DNA from: Antarctobacter albus
GTDB lineage: Bacteria > Pseudomonadota > Alphaproteobacteria > Rhodobacterales > Rhodobacteraceae
DNA: 64,000 bases
Assembly: GCF_900101505.1 (NCBI RefSeq)
Contig: NZ_FMZI01000011.1
Span: forward strand, 120,519 to 184,518
Direction of reading: 5' to 3'
The translations under genes were made by a program, and so were the position numbers. How positions within the stretch are numbered: the stretch's first letter is position 1; each line of letters begins with the position of its first letter. Below, in pieces: positions 39,984-47,894 of this stretch. The notes beneath the pieces are model-generated. The model was not told the DNA's origin, searched no databases, and saw nothing but the letters and a program-made list of their open reading frames with translations.

Positions 39984-40148
39984 ATGAACAGAACCCGCTT
40001 TTTCCAGCTCATCGAGCTGGCCGAGACCTACGCGAAAGACGGCGCCTGGGCCACGGCGGCAGATCGACTGCGCTCAGCGGCCGACATGGCCGAAGAAGAA
40101 GCGAAGCGGCGCGCTGATTTGTTCGAAGAACAGAAAGCCGCGCCCTGA
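39984..40148 (+). CDS. 54-residue helical protein, last prophage gene
   Basis: A short helical protein (NRTRFFQLIELAETYAKDGA; AADMAEEEAKRRADLFEEQ) with a strong GGAGGG site. It ends 88 bp before attR. No function is known. Confidence 0.55.
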   Translation: MNRTRFFQLIELAETYAKDGAWATAADRLRSAADMAEEEAKRRADLFEEQKAAP

Positions 40149-40154
40149 AAAGGC

Positions 40155-40191
40155 TCCGTCCGAGTTGGACGAACTCGGACGCTCGGACGGA
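40155..40191. repeat. Clustered TCGGACG repeats near attR with alternative hairpins
   Basis: CGTCCGAGTT (40157-40166) can pair perfectly with AACTCGGACG (40172-40181). Alternatively TCCGTCCGAG (40155-40164) can pair with CTCGGACGGA (40182-40191). The three copies of the TCGGACG core lie 45-80 bp from the att core, a spacing suited to integrase arm-binding sites. As a terminator for the upstream operon it lacks a T-tract. Confidence 0.5.
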
Positions 40192-40235
40192 CGCCACCGC
40201 GAATTTCAGGAATTCTGTTTATTGTCAGGACATTA

Positions 40236-40284
40236 ATGGTGCCCCCACACGGACTCGAACCGCGGACCTACTGATTACAAATCA
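40236..40284. other. attR, 49-bp core inside the intact tRNA-Thr gene
   Basis: Identical over 49 bp to 527-575. The repeat covers the 3' part of the tRNA gene from CCA through the anticodon arm. After integration the phage-supplied sequence restores a complete tRNA at this end. Confidence 0.95.
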
Positions 40285-40312
40285 GTTGCTCTACCAGCTG
40301 AGCTATAGGGGC
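40237..40312 (-). tRNA. tRNA-Thr (anticodon UGU)
   Basis: On the minus strand the sequence folds as a complete cloverleaf. Acceptor GCCCCTA pairs with TGGGGGC (one G-T), followed by discriminator A and an encoded CCA; the D arm is GCTC/GAGC; the anticodon stem CTGAT/ATCAG encloses TTTGTAA with anticodon TGT; and the T arm contains GGTTCGAGTCC. Length 76 including CCA. It is the prophage integration target. Confidence 0.95.
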
Positions 40313-40502
40313 ACCGGGCCGCGAACCCACTGGGGTGCGTCTCGGCGTGGGCGGTGTTTAGCCTGACTCGCGGCGCAAAGAAAGCCTCGATTTTCATCTC
40401 TTGCGGCGCAGATGTCACCCATGCGCCGCTTTGCGACACCCGCGGTTTTCCCCGCCGTCAAGCCCGCTATACTGCGCGCCGAGCCAACGACAAACAAAGC
40501 CC

Positions 40503-41384
40503 ATGCAGGTCATTCTTCACACCGGCGTCCACTGCACCGATGACGACCGCCTTCTCAAGGGGCTTCTGCGCAACGCAGAGGCCTGGCGCCACGAAGGCGT
40601 GGCCATTCCCGGCCCGTCGAAATACCGCACCCTGCTGACCGAGGCCTTGAACAAGCTGCGCGGCGGCATCCCTGAACCGGGCACGCGCGATCTCTTGCTG
40701 GATGCTATCCTGCAAGAGGATTCGGGCCAGATCTCGCGCCTTGTCCTTTCAAACGACAACTTCTTTTCCGTGCCCAAGCTGATGTTCCAGAACGGCTACA
40801 TCTACCACCGGGCCGAGGAACGCCTGACCAGTTTCATGCAGGCCTTCGAGGGCGACGAGGTGCAGCTGTTCATGGGGCTGCGCGACCCGGCAAGCTTCCT
40901 GCCCGCCGCCTTTGCCGCAACCCCACACAAGACATTCGCCGGTTTCATGGAAGGCGTGAACCCGATGCGGTTCCGCTGGTCCGACCTGATCCGGCGCATC
41001 AAGGGCGCGCAGCCGGACCTGCCGGTCGTGCTGTGGTGCAACGAGGACACCCCCTTTCTCTGGGGGCAGATCATCCGCGAATTGGCCGGCATCAAGCTCA
41101 ACCGCAAGATCACCGGCGCCTTCGACCTCTACTCGCAGATCATCTCGCGCGAGGGGATGCAGCGGTTCCGCGCCTTCCTCAAGGAAAACCCCACGATCAC
41201 GGAATCGCAGAAGCGGCGCGTGATGATGGCCTTTCTCGACAAGTACGCGTTGGACGAGGCGATGGAGGAAGAGCTGGACCTTGACGGCTGGGACGGGCCT
41301 TACGTCGACATGCTGACGGAACTCTACGAGGATGACCTCGAAGTCATCTCCGCGATGGAGGGTGTGCGGCTGCTCACGCCCTGA
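40503..41384 (+). CDS. Conserved hypothetical protein, possible sulfotransferase fold
   Basis: A 293-residue cytoplasmic protein. The start (QVILHTGVHCTDDDRLLKGL, then PGPSKYRTLL) recalls proteins of the sulfotransferase superfamily, but no clear PAPS-binding loop is visible, so this is tentative. The C terminus is acidic (EEELDLDGWDGPY). A TATACT (40468-40473) 30 nt upstream could be its -10 element. It is the first host gene right of the prophage. Confidence 0.6.
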   Translation: MQVILHTGVHCTDDDRLLKGLLRNAEAWRHEGVAIPGPSKYRTLLTEALNKLRGGIPEPGTRDLLLDAILQEDSGQISRLVLSNDNFFSVPKLMFQNGYIYHRAEERLTSFMQAFEGDEVQLFMGLRDPASFLPAAFAATPHKTFAGFMEGVNPMRFRWSDLIRRIKGAQPDLPVVLWCNEDTPFLWGQIIRELAGIKLNRKITGAFDLYSQIISREGMQRFRAFLKENPTITESQKRRVMMAFLDKYALDEAMEEELDLDGWDGPYVDMLTELYEDDLEVISAMEGVRLLTP

Positions 41385-41499
41385 AACCACGGGTTTCACC
41401 TCTCTGCCATGATCGGGATCAATGTGCGCCTTCGCCCCCCTGCCTACCGTTCGGGGCATGGTCGGCCCTGATGCCCGGCCAGTCACTCGGGAGGAAATC

Positions 41500-41925
41500 A
41501 TGTCGAAATCCGCTAAGATTGTTTTTCCGGTGCTTTTGGGTTTTCTTTCACTGCCTGTCGCGGCCCTGTCCCAGGAGATCGGGAAAGAGGCGTTCCAGGC
41601 GAACTGCGCCGTCTGTCACGGCACGGACGGAAAAGGGGGCGGTCCGATCCTCGACTACCTCAAGTCCGCGCCATCTGACCTGACGAGGATATCAGAGCGC
41701 AACGGCGGCCAGTTTCCGGCGCAACAGGTCTATGACCTCATTGCCGATGCTGGCCAGACTCGCGCGCATGGCACCAGCGAGATGCCGATCTGGGGCAACC
41801 GGTTCAATGCCGAGATCATTGCGCAGCAAGGCGAATACGGCGGCGGTCAGACGGACATGCCGTCGGCACAGGCCCGGATTCTCGAACTGGTTTTCTTCCT
41901 GGCCACCATCCAGGAGGCCGGCTGA
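41500..41925 (+). CDS. Periplasmic c-type cytochrome
   Basis: A 141-residue precursor with a signal peptide (KIVFPVLLGFLSLPVAALSQ, cleavage probably after residue ~25) and one haem-binding motif CAVCHG near residue 40. A distal Met ligand is probably in EMPIWGNRF. Single-domain class I-like cytochrome c for electron transfer in the periplasm. GGGAGG precedes the ATG at 41500. The partner is unknown. Confidence 0.85.
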   Translation: MSKSAKIVFPVLLGFLSLPVAALSQEIGKEAFQANCAVCHGTDGKGGGPILDYLKSAPSDLTRISERNGGQFPAQQVYDLIADAGQTRAHGTSEMPIWGNRFNAEIIAQQGEYGGGQTDMPSAQARILELVFFLATIQEAG

Positions 41926-41991
41926 CCGTATGGCACACACCTGCCGGTCGTGGTTTGCCGCACGGCGGGGTCCCGTCAAGCCATTCTGAAA

Positions 41992-42013
41992 GGCGCGGTC
42001 GGAGGGCCGCGCC
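41992..42013. terminator. Stem-loop between convergent cytochrome and Anbu genes
   Basis: A 7-bp stem GGCGCGG / CCGCGCC with an eight-base loop lies between the two converging genes. It has no strong T-tract on either strand (CTTAACC follows on plus), so it may act as a weak bidirectional terminator. Confidence 0.45.
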
Positions 42014-42019
42014 CTTAAC

Positions 42020-42763
42020 CTAGTTGCCGGACATCGACCCGAAGGCCGGCAGGCTGTCCAAAGCCTGTTTCAATGCATCACCCCAGCCCTGGCTGATGGT
42101 CTGAAAATAGGGATCGTCCTGCTCGACCCGCCCGGTGTCGCCGCGCACCAGGCTGTCTACCGTGTAAAGGTGATAGTCAAAGGGCGCGCCCACGGTCAGG
42201 TTGGCCTTGACCGTGCTGTCGAAACTCACCAGCAACAGCTTCATGGCCTCGTTGAAATCCAGGTCGGGATCGTAGGCCCGTACCAGGATCGGGCGACCGT
42301 ACTTGATCTCGCCGATCTGGAAAAAGGGCGTGTCCGGCCCTGCCTCGATGAAATTTCCCTCGGGATAGATCAGGAACAGGCGCGGCGGGCCGCCGGCGAT
42401 CTGTCCGCCCAGGATCAGCGTGGCGTTGAACACCGACGAGGCGCGCTGGCCGGTATCCGAATGGCGCGCGATCACGTCCCGCAGTGTGTCGGCCACCAGC
42501 CGCGCCACCTGGTACATCGAGGCGGACTCCAGCACCGAAGGGTTACGCTCGCCATGTGCCTTGACGCGTTCGTCAAGCTCGCTGACCACGGCCTGGGTCG
42601 TGGCAAGGTTGCCTGCGCTGAGCAGGGTGATCACACGATCACCCTCGGCTTCCCAGATCTTCATCTTGCCGTAGGTCGAGATATTGTCGAGCCCGGCATT
42701 GGTGCGGGTGTCGGACATGAAGACCAACCCCCGGTTCAGCATCATCCCAACGCAATAGGTCAT
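42020..42763 (-). CDS. Anbu, proteasome-type peptidase
   Basis: A 247-residue protein of the bacterial proteasome-related Anbu family. It begins MTYCVGMMLNRGLVFMSDTR, so removal of Met would expose Thr as the catalytic nucleophile; TNAGLDNISTYGKM follows, diagnostic of Anbu. The family assembles into open rings in the cytoplasm. The start at 42763 is required to place the Thr at position 2; codons upstream are not conserved. It is the last gene of a four-gene operon with transglutaminase, alpha-E and ATP-grasp proteins, the standard Anbu neighbourhood. Confidence 0.9.
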   Translation of the reverse strand: MTYCVGMMLNRGLVFMSDTRTNAGLDNISTYGKMKIWEAEGDRVITLLSAGNLATTQAVVSELDERVKAHGERNPSVLESASMYQVARLVADTLRDVIARHSDTGQRASSVFNATLILGGQIAGGPPRLFLIYPEGNFIEAGPDTPFFQIGEIKYGRPILVRAYDPDLDFNEAMKLLLVSFDSTVKANLTVGAPFDYHLYTVDSLVRGDTGRVEQDDPYFQTISQGWGDALKQALDSLPAFGSMSGN

Positions 42764-42886
42764 CCCGCGCGTGCCTTTCCTGCCCGTATCCAGAGGCCTT
42801 CTACGGTCAGGACAGGGAGCCGACAAGCGCCAGTTCCGGGCAGCACGGATTCCGTGGCGGGACGTGCCGCCCGGGCCGCCTCGCGA

Positions 42887-43684
42887 TTACTGCTGGGCAA
42901 CCTCTATTTCCACGTCCAGCGCCTCCAGCGCGCCGCCCTGACGGGTGCCGCGCACCGGTGCCGCGTCGTGGTAATCCATGCCGGTGGCCACGCGGACATA
43001 GCGCTGGTCAGGCGAAATGCTGTTCGAACAGTCGAAACCGACCCAGCCAAGACCCGGCAGATGTGCCTCTGCCCAGGCGTGCATGGCGTCCTGTTCCGTG
43101 GTGTGATCCAGCATCAGGTAGCCAGAGACGTAGCGCGCCGGCAGGCCCATTTCGCGGGCGCAGGCGATGAAGACATGGGTATGGTCCTGGCAGACGCCCC
43201 GGCCCGCAGAGAGCGCTTCCTCGGCGGTCCAGTCGGATTCGGAGGATCCGACCTCGTATGTCACGGCCTCGGCCACCGCCGCCATCAGGGCGTGGGCGCG
43301 GTCCAGCTCGGTATCGCCCGACACGCTGCGGACCAGCGCGCGCACGCCCTGCCCCGCCTTGGTCTGCGGCGTTACCCGGCGGTAAAGCCAGAGCGGCGCC
43401 GGGCCCAGGTGGCGGCCCACGACGCCGTGGTTGTCGGCCAGTTCGACCTCACCCTCGCAGGTGATGACCAGTTCCTGCGCGCCGCGCTCGATCTCGATCA
43501 GATCAACGGTGTTCTGGTGATGGTCGGTATAGGACAGCGCCTGCGTGCCGCCGGTGACGGAGGTCTCCCAGCGCAGCACGTTCTGGCTGTGCCGCGACTT
43601 GGGTGTCTTGCGCAGCTGTTGCAGGCCAAAGCTCACCGGTTCTTCGAAACGGTAGCGGGTGATGTGGCGGATGGTCAGGTTCAT
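42887..43684 (-). CDS. Transglutaminase-like cysteine protease
   Basis: A 265-residue protein with an N-terminal beta domain (NLTIRHITRYRFEEPVSFGL) and a transglutaminase core. The catalytic Cys lies in AGRGVCQDHTHVFIA (~residue 165), the His in DAMHAWAEAHLPG and the Asp in WVGFDCSNS. Members of this family are always found with alpha-E and circularly permuted ATP-grasp genes and are proposed to process or ligate peptides. Start at 43684 overlaps nothing and lies 17 nt after the alpha-E stop. Confidence 0.9.
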   Translation of the reverse strand: MNLTIRHITRYRFEEPVSFGLQQLRKTPKSRHSQNVLRWETSVTGGTQALSYTDHHQNTVDLIEIERGAQELVITCEGEVELADNHGVVGRHLGPAPLWLYRRVTPQTKAGQGVRALVRSVSGDTELDRAHALMAAVAEAVTYEVGSSESDWTAEEALSAGRGVCQDHTHVFIACAREMGLPARYVSGYLMLDHTTEQDAMHAWAEAHLPGLGWVGFDCSNSISPDQRYVRVATGMDYHDAAPVRGTRQGGALEALDVEIEVAQQ

Positions 43685-43700
43685 CGGGGCCTCTGGGCAG

Positions 43701-44642
43701 TCATTCGTAGAACCGGTAGTCGACTTCGATCTGGCGCCCGAGGTCACCCAGCAGCAACAGCATCTTCTGGATGTACTCGTGCAGGCCGTAGTCGAACACC
43801 GCGTCGATGTCGAAACTCAGGTAAGCGCGGTCGATATGGTCGATCTTGGCGTAAGAGGCCGCACGTTCACCATAGTCCCCCCCCAGGAATCCGAGGTTGT
43901 CCCGCAGCTTGCGCGCGCAAAAGGCCAGCGAGCGCGGCATCCGGCGGTTCAGGATCAGGAACTGCGCGATGTCGCGCGGCTCCGTCGAACCGCCGTATTC
44001 CATCCGGTAGCCCCCCTGCCCCGAGACGGAACGCAGGATGGTTTCCCACTGCACGTTGTCGATGGAGGTCCCCACCGCCGTGACCGATGGCAGCAGGACA
44101 TAGTATTTCACGTCAATGATGCGCGCGGTGTTGTCGGCCCGTTCCAGGAAGGTGCCGATGCGCGCGAAATCGTAGATGTCGTTGCGCAGCATGGTGCCGT
44201 GGGTGGCACCGCGCACCAGCCCGGTGCGTTGCCGGATCATGCCCAGCACCTGTGGCAGGTCGCGTTCGCCGACCTTGCGGGACAGCACCTCCTTGACCCG
44301 CATGTAGGTGCCGTTCATTGCCTCCCAGACCTCGCCGGTCAGGGCGGTGCGCACCATGCGGGCGTTCAACCGCGCCTGTTCGACACAGGAGAGGACCGAA
44401 GACGGGTTGTCACGCGACCGCAGCAACCAGTCGATGGCCGCGTCCTTGGTCACTTTCTCATGGCCCGCAGTATACCCGTCCAGCGCGCCCGCCGACTGCA
44501 GGACGGACCGCCATTCCTCGTCCGAAGCGCCCATGCGGGTCAGTGCGATGCGCTGTCCGGTCTCGATCAGGCGGGCAGTGTTTTCGGCGCGCTCCAGCGC
44601 GCGGTACATCCAGAACAGGCCGTTTGCCGTTTTTCCCAACAT
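43701..44642 (-). CDS. Alpha-E domain protein (DUF403)
   Basis: A 313-residue, all-helical protein with the alpha-E start (MLGKTANGLFWMYRALERAE, NTARLIETGQRI) and the repeated RADNTARIIDVKY motif in the middle. The family has no known enzymatic activity and accompanies ATP-grasp peptide ligases and transglutaminases. It lies six bases after the ATP-grasp stop and belongs to the same transcript. Confidence 0.9.
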   Translation of the reverse strand: MLGKTANGLFWMYRALERAENTARLIETGQRIALTRMGASDEEWRSVLQSAGALDGYTAGHEKVTKDAAIDWLLRSRDNPSSVLSCVEQARLNARMVRTALTGEVWEAMNGTYMRVKEVLSRKVGERDLPQVLGMIRQRTGLVRGATHGTMLRNDIYDFARIGTFLERADNTARIIDVKYYVLLPSVTAVGTSIDNVQWETILRSVSGQGGYRMEYGGSTEPRDIAQFLILNRRMPRSLAFCARKLRDNLGFLGGDYGERAASYAKIDHIDRAYLSFDIDAVFDYGLHEYIQKMLLLLGDLGRQIEVDYRFYE

Positions 44643-44648
44643 CGCGCG

Positions 44649-46073
44649 TCAGTCCTCCAGCACCCAGGTGTCCTTGGTGCCCCCGCCCTGCGAGGAGTTC
44701 ACCACGAGCGAGCCCTTCTTCAGCGCCACGCGGGTCAGCCCGCCCGGCGTGATATTGATCCCCTTGGGGCTGACCATCACGAAGGGCCGCAGGTCGACGT
44801 GGCGCGGCGCCAGGCCCGACTTGGTAAAGATCGGCACGGTCGACAGGCTCAGCGTCGGCTGGGCGATGTAATTTCCGGGCCGCGCTCCCAGCTTCTTGCG
44901 GAATTCGGCCAGCTCTTTCTTGGTGGCGGTGGGGCCGATCAGCATGCCGTAGCCGCCAGAGCCGTGCACCTCCTTGACGACCAGTTCCTTGAGGTTGTCC
45001 AGAACGTAGGCCAGCGACTCCTTGTCGGAACAGCGCCAGGTCGGCACGTTTTCAAGCAAGGGCCGTTCCCCGGTGTAGAACTCCACGATTTCAGGCATGT
45101 AGCTGTAAATCGCCTTGTCGTCGGCGATGCCGGTGCCGGGCGCGTTGGCGATGGTCAGATTGCCGGCGCGGTAGACATCCATGATCCCCGGCACACCCAG
45201 CGCACTGTCGGGGTTGAAGGTCAGCGGATCAAGGAAATCGTCGTCGACCCGGCGATACAGCACGTCGATCGGCTTGTACCCCAGGGTCGTGCGCATGCAA
45301 AGACGACCGTCTTCGACCCGCAGGTCGTGACCCTCGACCAGCTCGACGCCCATCTCGTCCGCAAGGAAGCTGTGTTCGAAATAGGCCGAGTTGTAGATCC
45401 CCGGCGTCAACAGGCCGACGGTGGGCTTGCGGCCGAGGCCCTCGGGCGCGCAGGCGGCCAGAGAATTGTAGAGATCGCCGGGATAGGTCGACACCGGCTG
45501 CACTCGGTTCTCCGAGAAGAGCTCGGGGAACATCTGCAGCATGGTCTCGCGGTTTTCCAGCATGTAGCTGACGCCCGAGGGTGTGCGCGCGTTGTCCTCG
45601 AGGACATAGAATTCGTCCGGACCCGTGCGCACCAGGTCGATGCCGACGATATGGGTATAGACCCCGCCCGGCGGGCGCATGCCGATCATCTCGGGCAGGA
45701 AGGCGTCGTTGCGAGAGATCATCTCTTCGGGCAGGCGCCCGGCCTTCACGATCTCCTGGCCGTGGTAGATGTCGTAGAGAAAGGCATTGATCGCGCGCAC
45801 CCGCTGTTCGATCCCACGGCTCAGCTTTTGCCACTCGCGGCCGGATATGATGCGCGGGATAATGTCGAAGGGGATCAGCCGTTCTTCTGCCTCGGCCCTT
45901 CCATAGACGTTGAAGGTGATGCCCGTGAGGCGGAACAGGTCCTCTGCCTCGCGTTGCTTGGCGCGCAGATGCTTGGGATCCTCGCCTTCGAACCAGGTGT
46001 TGAAGGGCTGGTAGGGCCTGCGTACCTTGCCCTCCGTGCCCAGCATCTCGTCAAAATAGACTTGATCGTTCAT
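44649..46073 (-). CDS. Circularly permuted ATP-grasp protein
   Basis: A 474-residue protein of the DUF404/DUF407 family. Motifs: GITFNVYGRAEAEERLIPFD, IGMRPPGGVYTHIVGIDLVR, FYVLEDNARTPSGVSYMLEN and GGYGMLIGP, with the C-terminal VALKKGSLVVNSSQGGGTKD. Predicted to form an amide bond using ATP, as in peptide-tag synthesis, in a system with alpha-E, transglutaminase and Anbu. ATG 46073 is preferred to one five codons upstream because the family begins near here. First gene of the operon. Confidence 0.9.
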   Translation of the reverse strand: MNDQVYFDEMLGTEGKVRRPYQPFNTWFEGEDPKHLRAKQREAEDLFRLTGITFNVYGRAEAEERLIPFDIIPRIISGREWQKLSRGIEQRVRAINAFLYDIYHGQEIVKAGRLPEEMISRNDAFLPEMIGMRPPGGVYTHIVGIDLVRTGPDEFYVLEDNARTPSGVSYMLENRETMLQMFPELFSENRVQPVSTYPGDLYNSLAACAPEGLGRKPTVGLLTPGIYNSAYFEHSFLADEMGVELVEGHDLRVEDGRLCMRTTLGYKPIDVLYRRVDDDFLDPLTFNPDSALGVPGIMDVYRAGNLTIANAPGTGIADDKAIYSYMPEIVEFYTGERPLLENVPTWRCSDKESLAYVLDNLKELVVKEVHGSGGYGMLIGPTATKKELAEFRKKLGARPGNYIAQPTLSLSTVPIFTKSGLAPRHVDLRPFVMVSPKGINITPGGLTRVALKKGSLVVNSSQGGGTKDTWVLED

Positions 46074-46236
46074 GCCCGTGCGGTCCACCCTATCACTGTC
46101 TTGTAACAGGTACGCTAACGGGCCGTGACGAGTGGTGCAACGGGCGTGAAAGGCTCTGCTGATCCCGTTGCGGGCAAAATGCTCAATAACCGGGCAGAGC
46201 GCGCCGGACCCCGGCCCGCCCTGCCCTCCGTGACCT

Positions 46237-46494
46237 TCAGCCCATGCCCAGCGCGGCCTTGTACATGTCCAGAACCGCCTCTTCCTCGGCGATGTCGTCG
46301 GCGTCGCGCTTGCGCAGGGCGATCACCTTGCGCATGACCTTGGTGTCATAGCCGCGCCCCTTGGCCTCGGCCATGACCTCCTTGATCTGCTCGGCGACCT
46401 CCTTCTTTTCCTCTTCGAGCCGCTCGACGCGCTCTATGAACTGCTTGAGCTCGCCCGCGGCGACGCCGTAGCTGTCGGTTCCCGTATCCTGCAT
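46237..46494 (-). CDS. gapR: GapR-type nucleoid-associated protein (DUF2312)
   Basis: An 85-residue protein of the DUF2312/UPF0335 family: ELKQFIERVERLEEEKKEVA, EVMAEAKGRGYDTKVMRKVI, ALRKRDADDIAEEEAVLDMY. In Caulobacter GapR forms a clamp on overtwisted, AT-rich DNA ahead of replication and transcription and stimulates topoisomerases. Length and motifs are standard. Monocistronic here, convergent or unrelated to neighbours. Confidence 0.9.
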   Translation of the reverse strand: MQDTGTDSYGVAAGELKQFIERVERLEEEKKEVAEQIKEVMAEAKGRGYDTKVMRKVIALRKRDADDIAEEEAVLDMYKAALGMG

Positions 46495-46640
46495 GTCTGC
46501 CTCTTCAGCCTCGTGACCTTATAGGGTCCTTCGATACCCCAGGCCCGTGGCCCCCATCAAGAGCGCGCAAGCCGGGGCTTGCACTCTGCGGCGGGCATGC
46601 GCTAGGCGCAGCGGCGTAGACATCCAGGGGGACAGCGACA

Positions 46641-46856
46641 ATGGCGGCACTGATCTGGGGAGGCGCGGCGCTCTCGGTGGCGGGACTGGCCGGGCTGGTC
46701 TGGTGCATCGTCCGTGTCTGGAGCGCGCGGCGCGCGAACCTGTCGGACGAAGAGCTGCGCGCGGTGGTGCGCAAGGTCGTGCCGCTGAACATGGGCGCGC
46801 TGTTCCTGTCGGTGATCGGCCTGATGATGGTGATCCTTGGGATCTTCATGGGCTGA
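46641..46856 (+). CDS. Small two-span membrane protein
   Basis: A 71-residue protein with two membrane segments (LSVAGLAGLVWCIVRVW and MGALFLSVIGLMMVILGIFM) connected by a charged loop (SDEELRAVVRKVVP). Typical of a small conserved Rhodobacteraceae membrane protein of unknown function. GGGGGACAGCGACA precedes the ATG. Confidence 0.75.
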   Translation: MAALIWGGAALSVAGLAGLVWCIVRVWSARRANLSDEELRAVVRKVVPLNMGALFLSVIGLMMVILGIFMG

Positions 46857-47193
46857 AGCGCCGGATCGTGTCCGGGCCCGCGAGGCACCGCGCGGTCCTG
46901 TCAGCCTTCCTTAACCCGCGGCGCGCAGTCTTGCCCGCGATCGATCACTGAAAACCGGATCACCTGGCCCCTTCGGGCCACCCGTGATGCGCGCGACGAG
47001 GGGGCGAAAGTCCCCGATGGGCCGGGGCCTGGCAATCCCGGAATACCGATCCGTTTCGGCGGCCGCCGTTTTCAGGCCCTTCCAAGAGGGACAACAAGCA
47101 GATCCGCCCGGCCGGCATGGCCGACGGCGGGCGTTGCCCTGCGCTATTGGTCTAACCCCGGGCCGACACGTCCGAAACGCGCTGAAACGCGAT
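46857..47193. other. 337-bp stretch without a supported gene
   Basis: No gene is supported; long frames here have unnatural composition. A stem-loop TGGCCC-CTTC-GGGCCA (46965-46980) is present without a T-tract, possibly marking the end of the upstream small gene. The rest shows no recognisable signal. Confidence 0.5.
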
Positions 47194-47406
47194 TCAGACG
47201 GGCATGTTGTCAAAGCCGTCCTCGGCTTCGTCCTCGTGATGCGCCTCAACCATCTCGCGCGCCCAGGCGGGAATTTCGGCGCCGACGCCTTCCAGCCCCA
47301 GAACCGCTTGTTCCAGGTGTTCCATAAGATCGTCCCGCGCCTCGCCCTGGGCTGCCGCCAATTCCTCGCGCAACGATTCGAGCCGCGCCTCCAGTTCCTT
47401 TGACAT
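47194..47406 (-). CDS. Small conserved acidic protein
   Basis: A 70-residue protein (SKELEARLESLREELAAAQG...; LEQAVLGLEGVGAEIPAWAR), helical with an acidic end. AGGAGGT lies just upstream. Located directly after the TraR/DksA-like gene and probably co-transcribed with it. No known role. Confidence 0.7.
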   Translation of the reverse strand: MSKELEARLESLREELAAAQGEARDDLMEHLEQAVLGLEGVGAEIPAWAREMVEAHHEDEAEDGFDNMPV

Positions 47407-47433
47407 GTCGTACCTCCTGAACTTGGGGCCGCC

Positions 47434-47754
47434 TCAAACCTCGGCGGCGCAGGTCTTGCACAGCGGCGCCTCTGGCACCGCTTCCAGTCGTTCCGGTGAA
47501 ATCTCCTCGCCACAGCGGGTGCAGATCCCGTATTCGCCACGCGCCATGCGACCCAGGGCGGCGCGGATCCGCGCCACCTCTGCCTGTCCACTGGCGCCCA
47601 GCCGCTCCAGCACCTCTTCGCCCTCGCGTTCGATGGCCTGGTCTTCCCAGTCCTTCGAATGAGGTGCTTCCAGCGCCTCTTCGATTCCGTCCAGCCGCAC
47701 GCCCAGCGCGCGCAGCCGTTCAAGCAGTGCCAGTTTCCGTGCGTGATGCGACAT
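47434..47754 (-). CDS. TraR/DksA-family zinc-finger protein
   Basis: A 106-residue protein with an N-terminal coiled-coil region (ALLERLRALGVRLDGIEEAL) and the C-terminal four-Cys zinc finger (CTRCGEEISPERLEAVPEAP, then LCKTC). DksA-like proteins bind the RNA polymerase secondary channel and modulate transcription with ppGpp; this one is shorter than DksA and lacks its typical DxxDxA tip, so its effect may differ. Start at 47754 chosen for the length of the family; an ATG five codons upstream is possible. Confidence 0.85.
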   Translation of the reverse strand: MSHHARKLALLERLRALGVRLDGIEEALEAPHSKDWEDQAIEREGEEVLERLGASGQAEVARIRAALGRMARGEYGICTRCGEEISPERLEAVPEAPLCKTCAAEV

Positions 47755-47837
47755 GATGCAAGCCTCCATGACCTTTCCGGCACTCTGTCAAACCGTCGCA
47801 GCACAGACCTTGATGCATATCAATCGCACCTTCCCTC

Positions 47838-47867
47838 TTGAAACATATTCATGTTTACGTATATGAT
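47838..47867 (+). promoter_or_regulatory. Promoter with dyad operator of the persulfide operon
   Basis: TTGAAA (-35, 47838-47843) and TATGAT (-10, 47862-47867) are 18 bp apart. The spacer contains a dyad CATAT...ATATG (47844-47865), so a repressor binding there would block polymerase. Operons of this kind are controlled by ArsR-type sulfide sensors (BigR/SqrR) in relatives, but no such gene lies in the window. Confidence 0.65.
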
Positions 47868-47894
47868 GATCCAGAAAGTTTGGAGGGAACAGAC

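Noticed and set aside
40236..40312. Tandem or duplicated tRNA genes
   Set aside because: Only the right end has a full cloverleaf; the left copy stops after the anticodon arm and is the att repeat.
43659..46106. Plus-strand frame of ~815 codons across alpha-E and ATP-grasp genes
   Set aside because: Spans two well-identified minus-strand genes in antisense and has a His/Arg/Gln-rich random composition.
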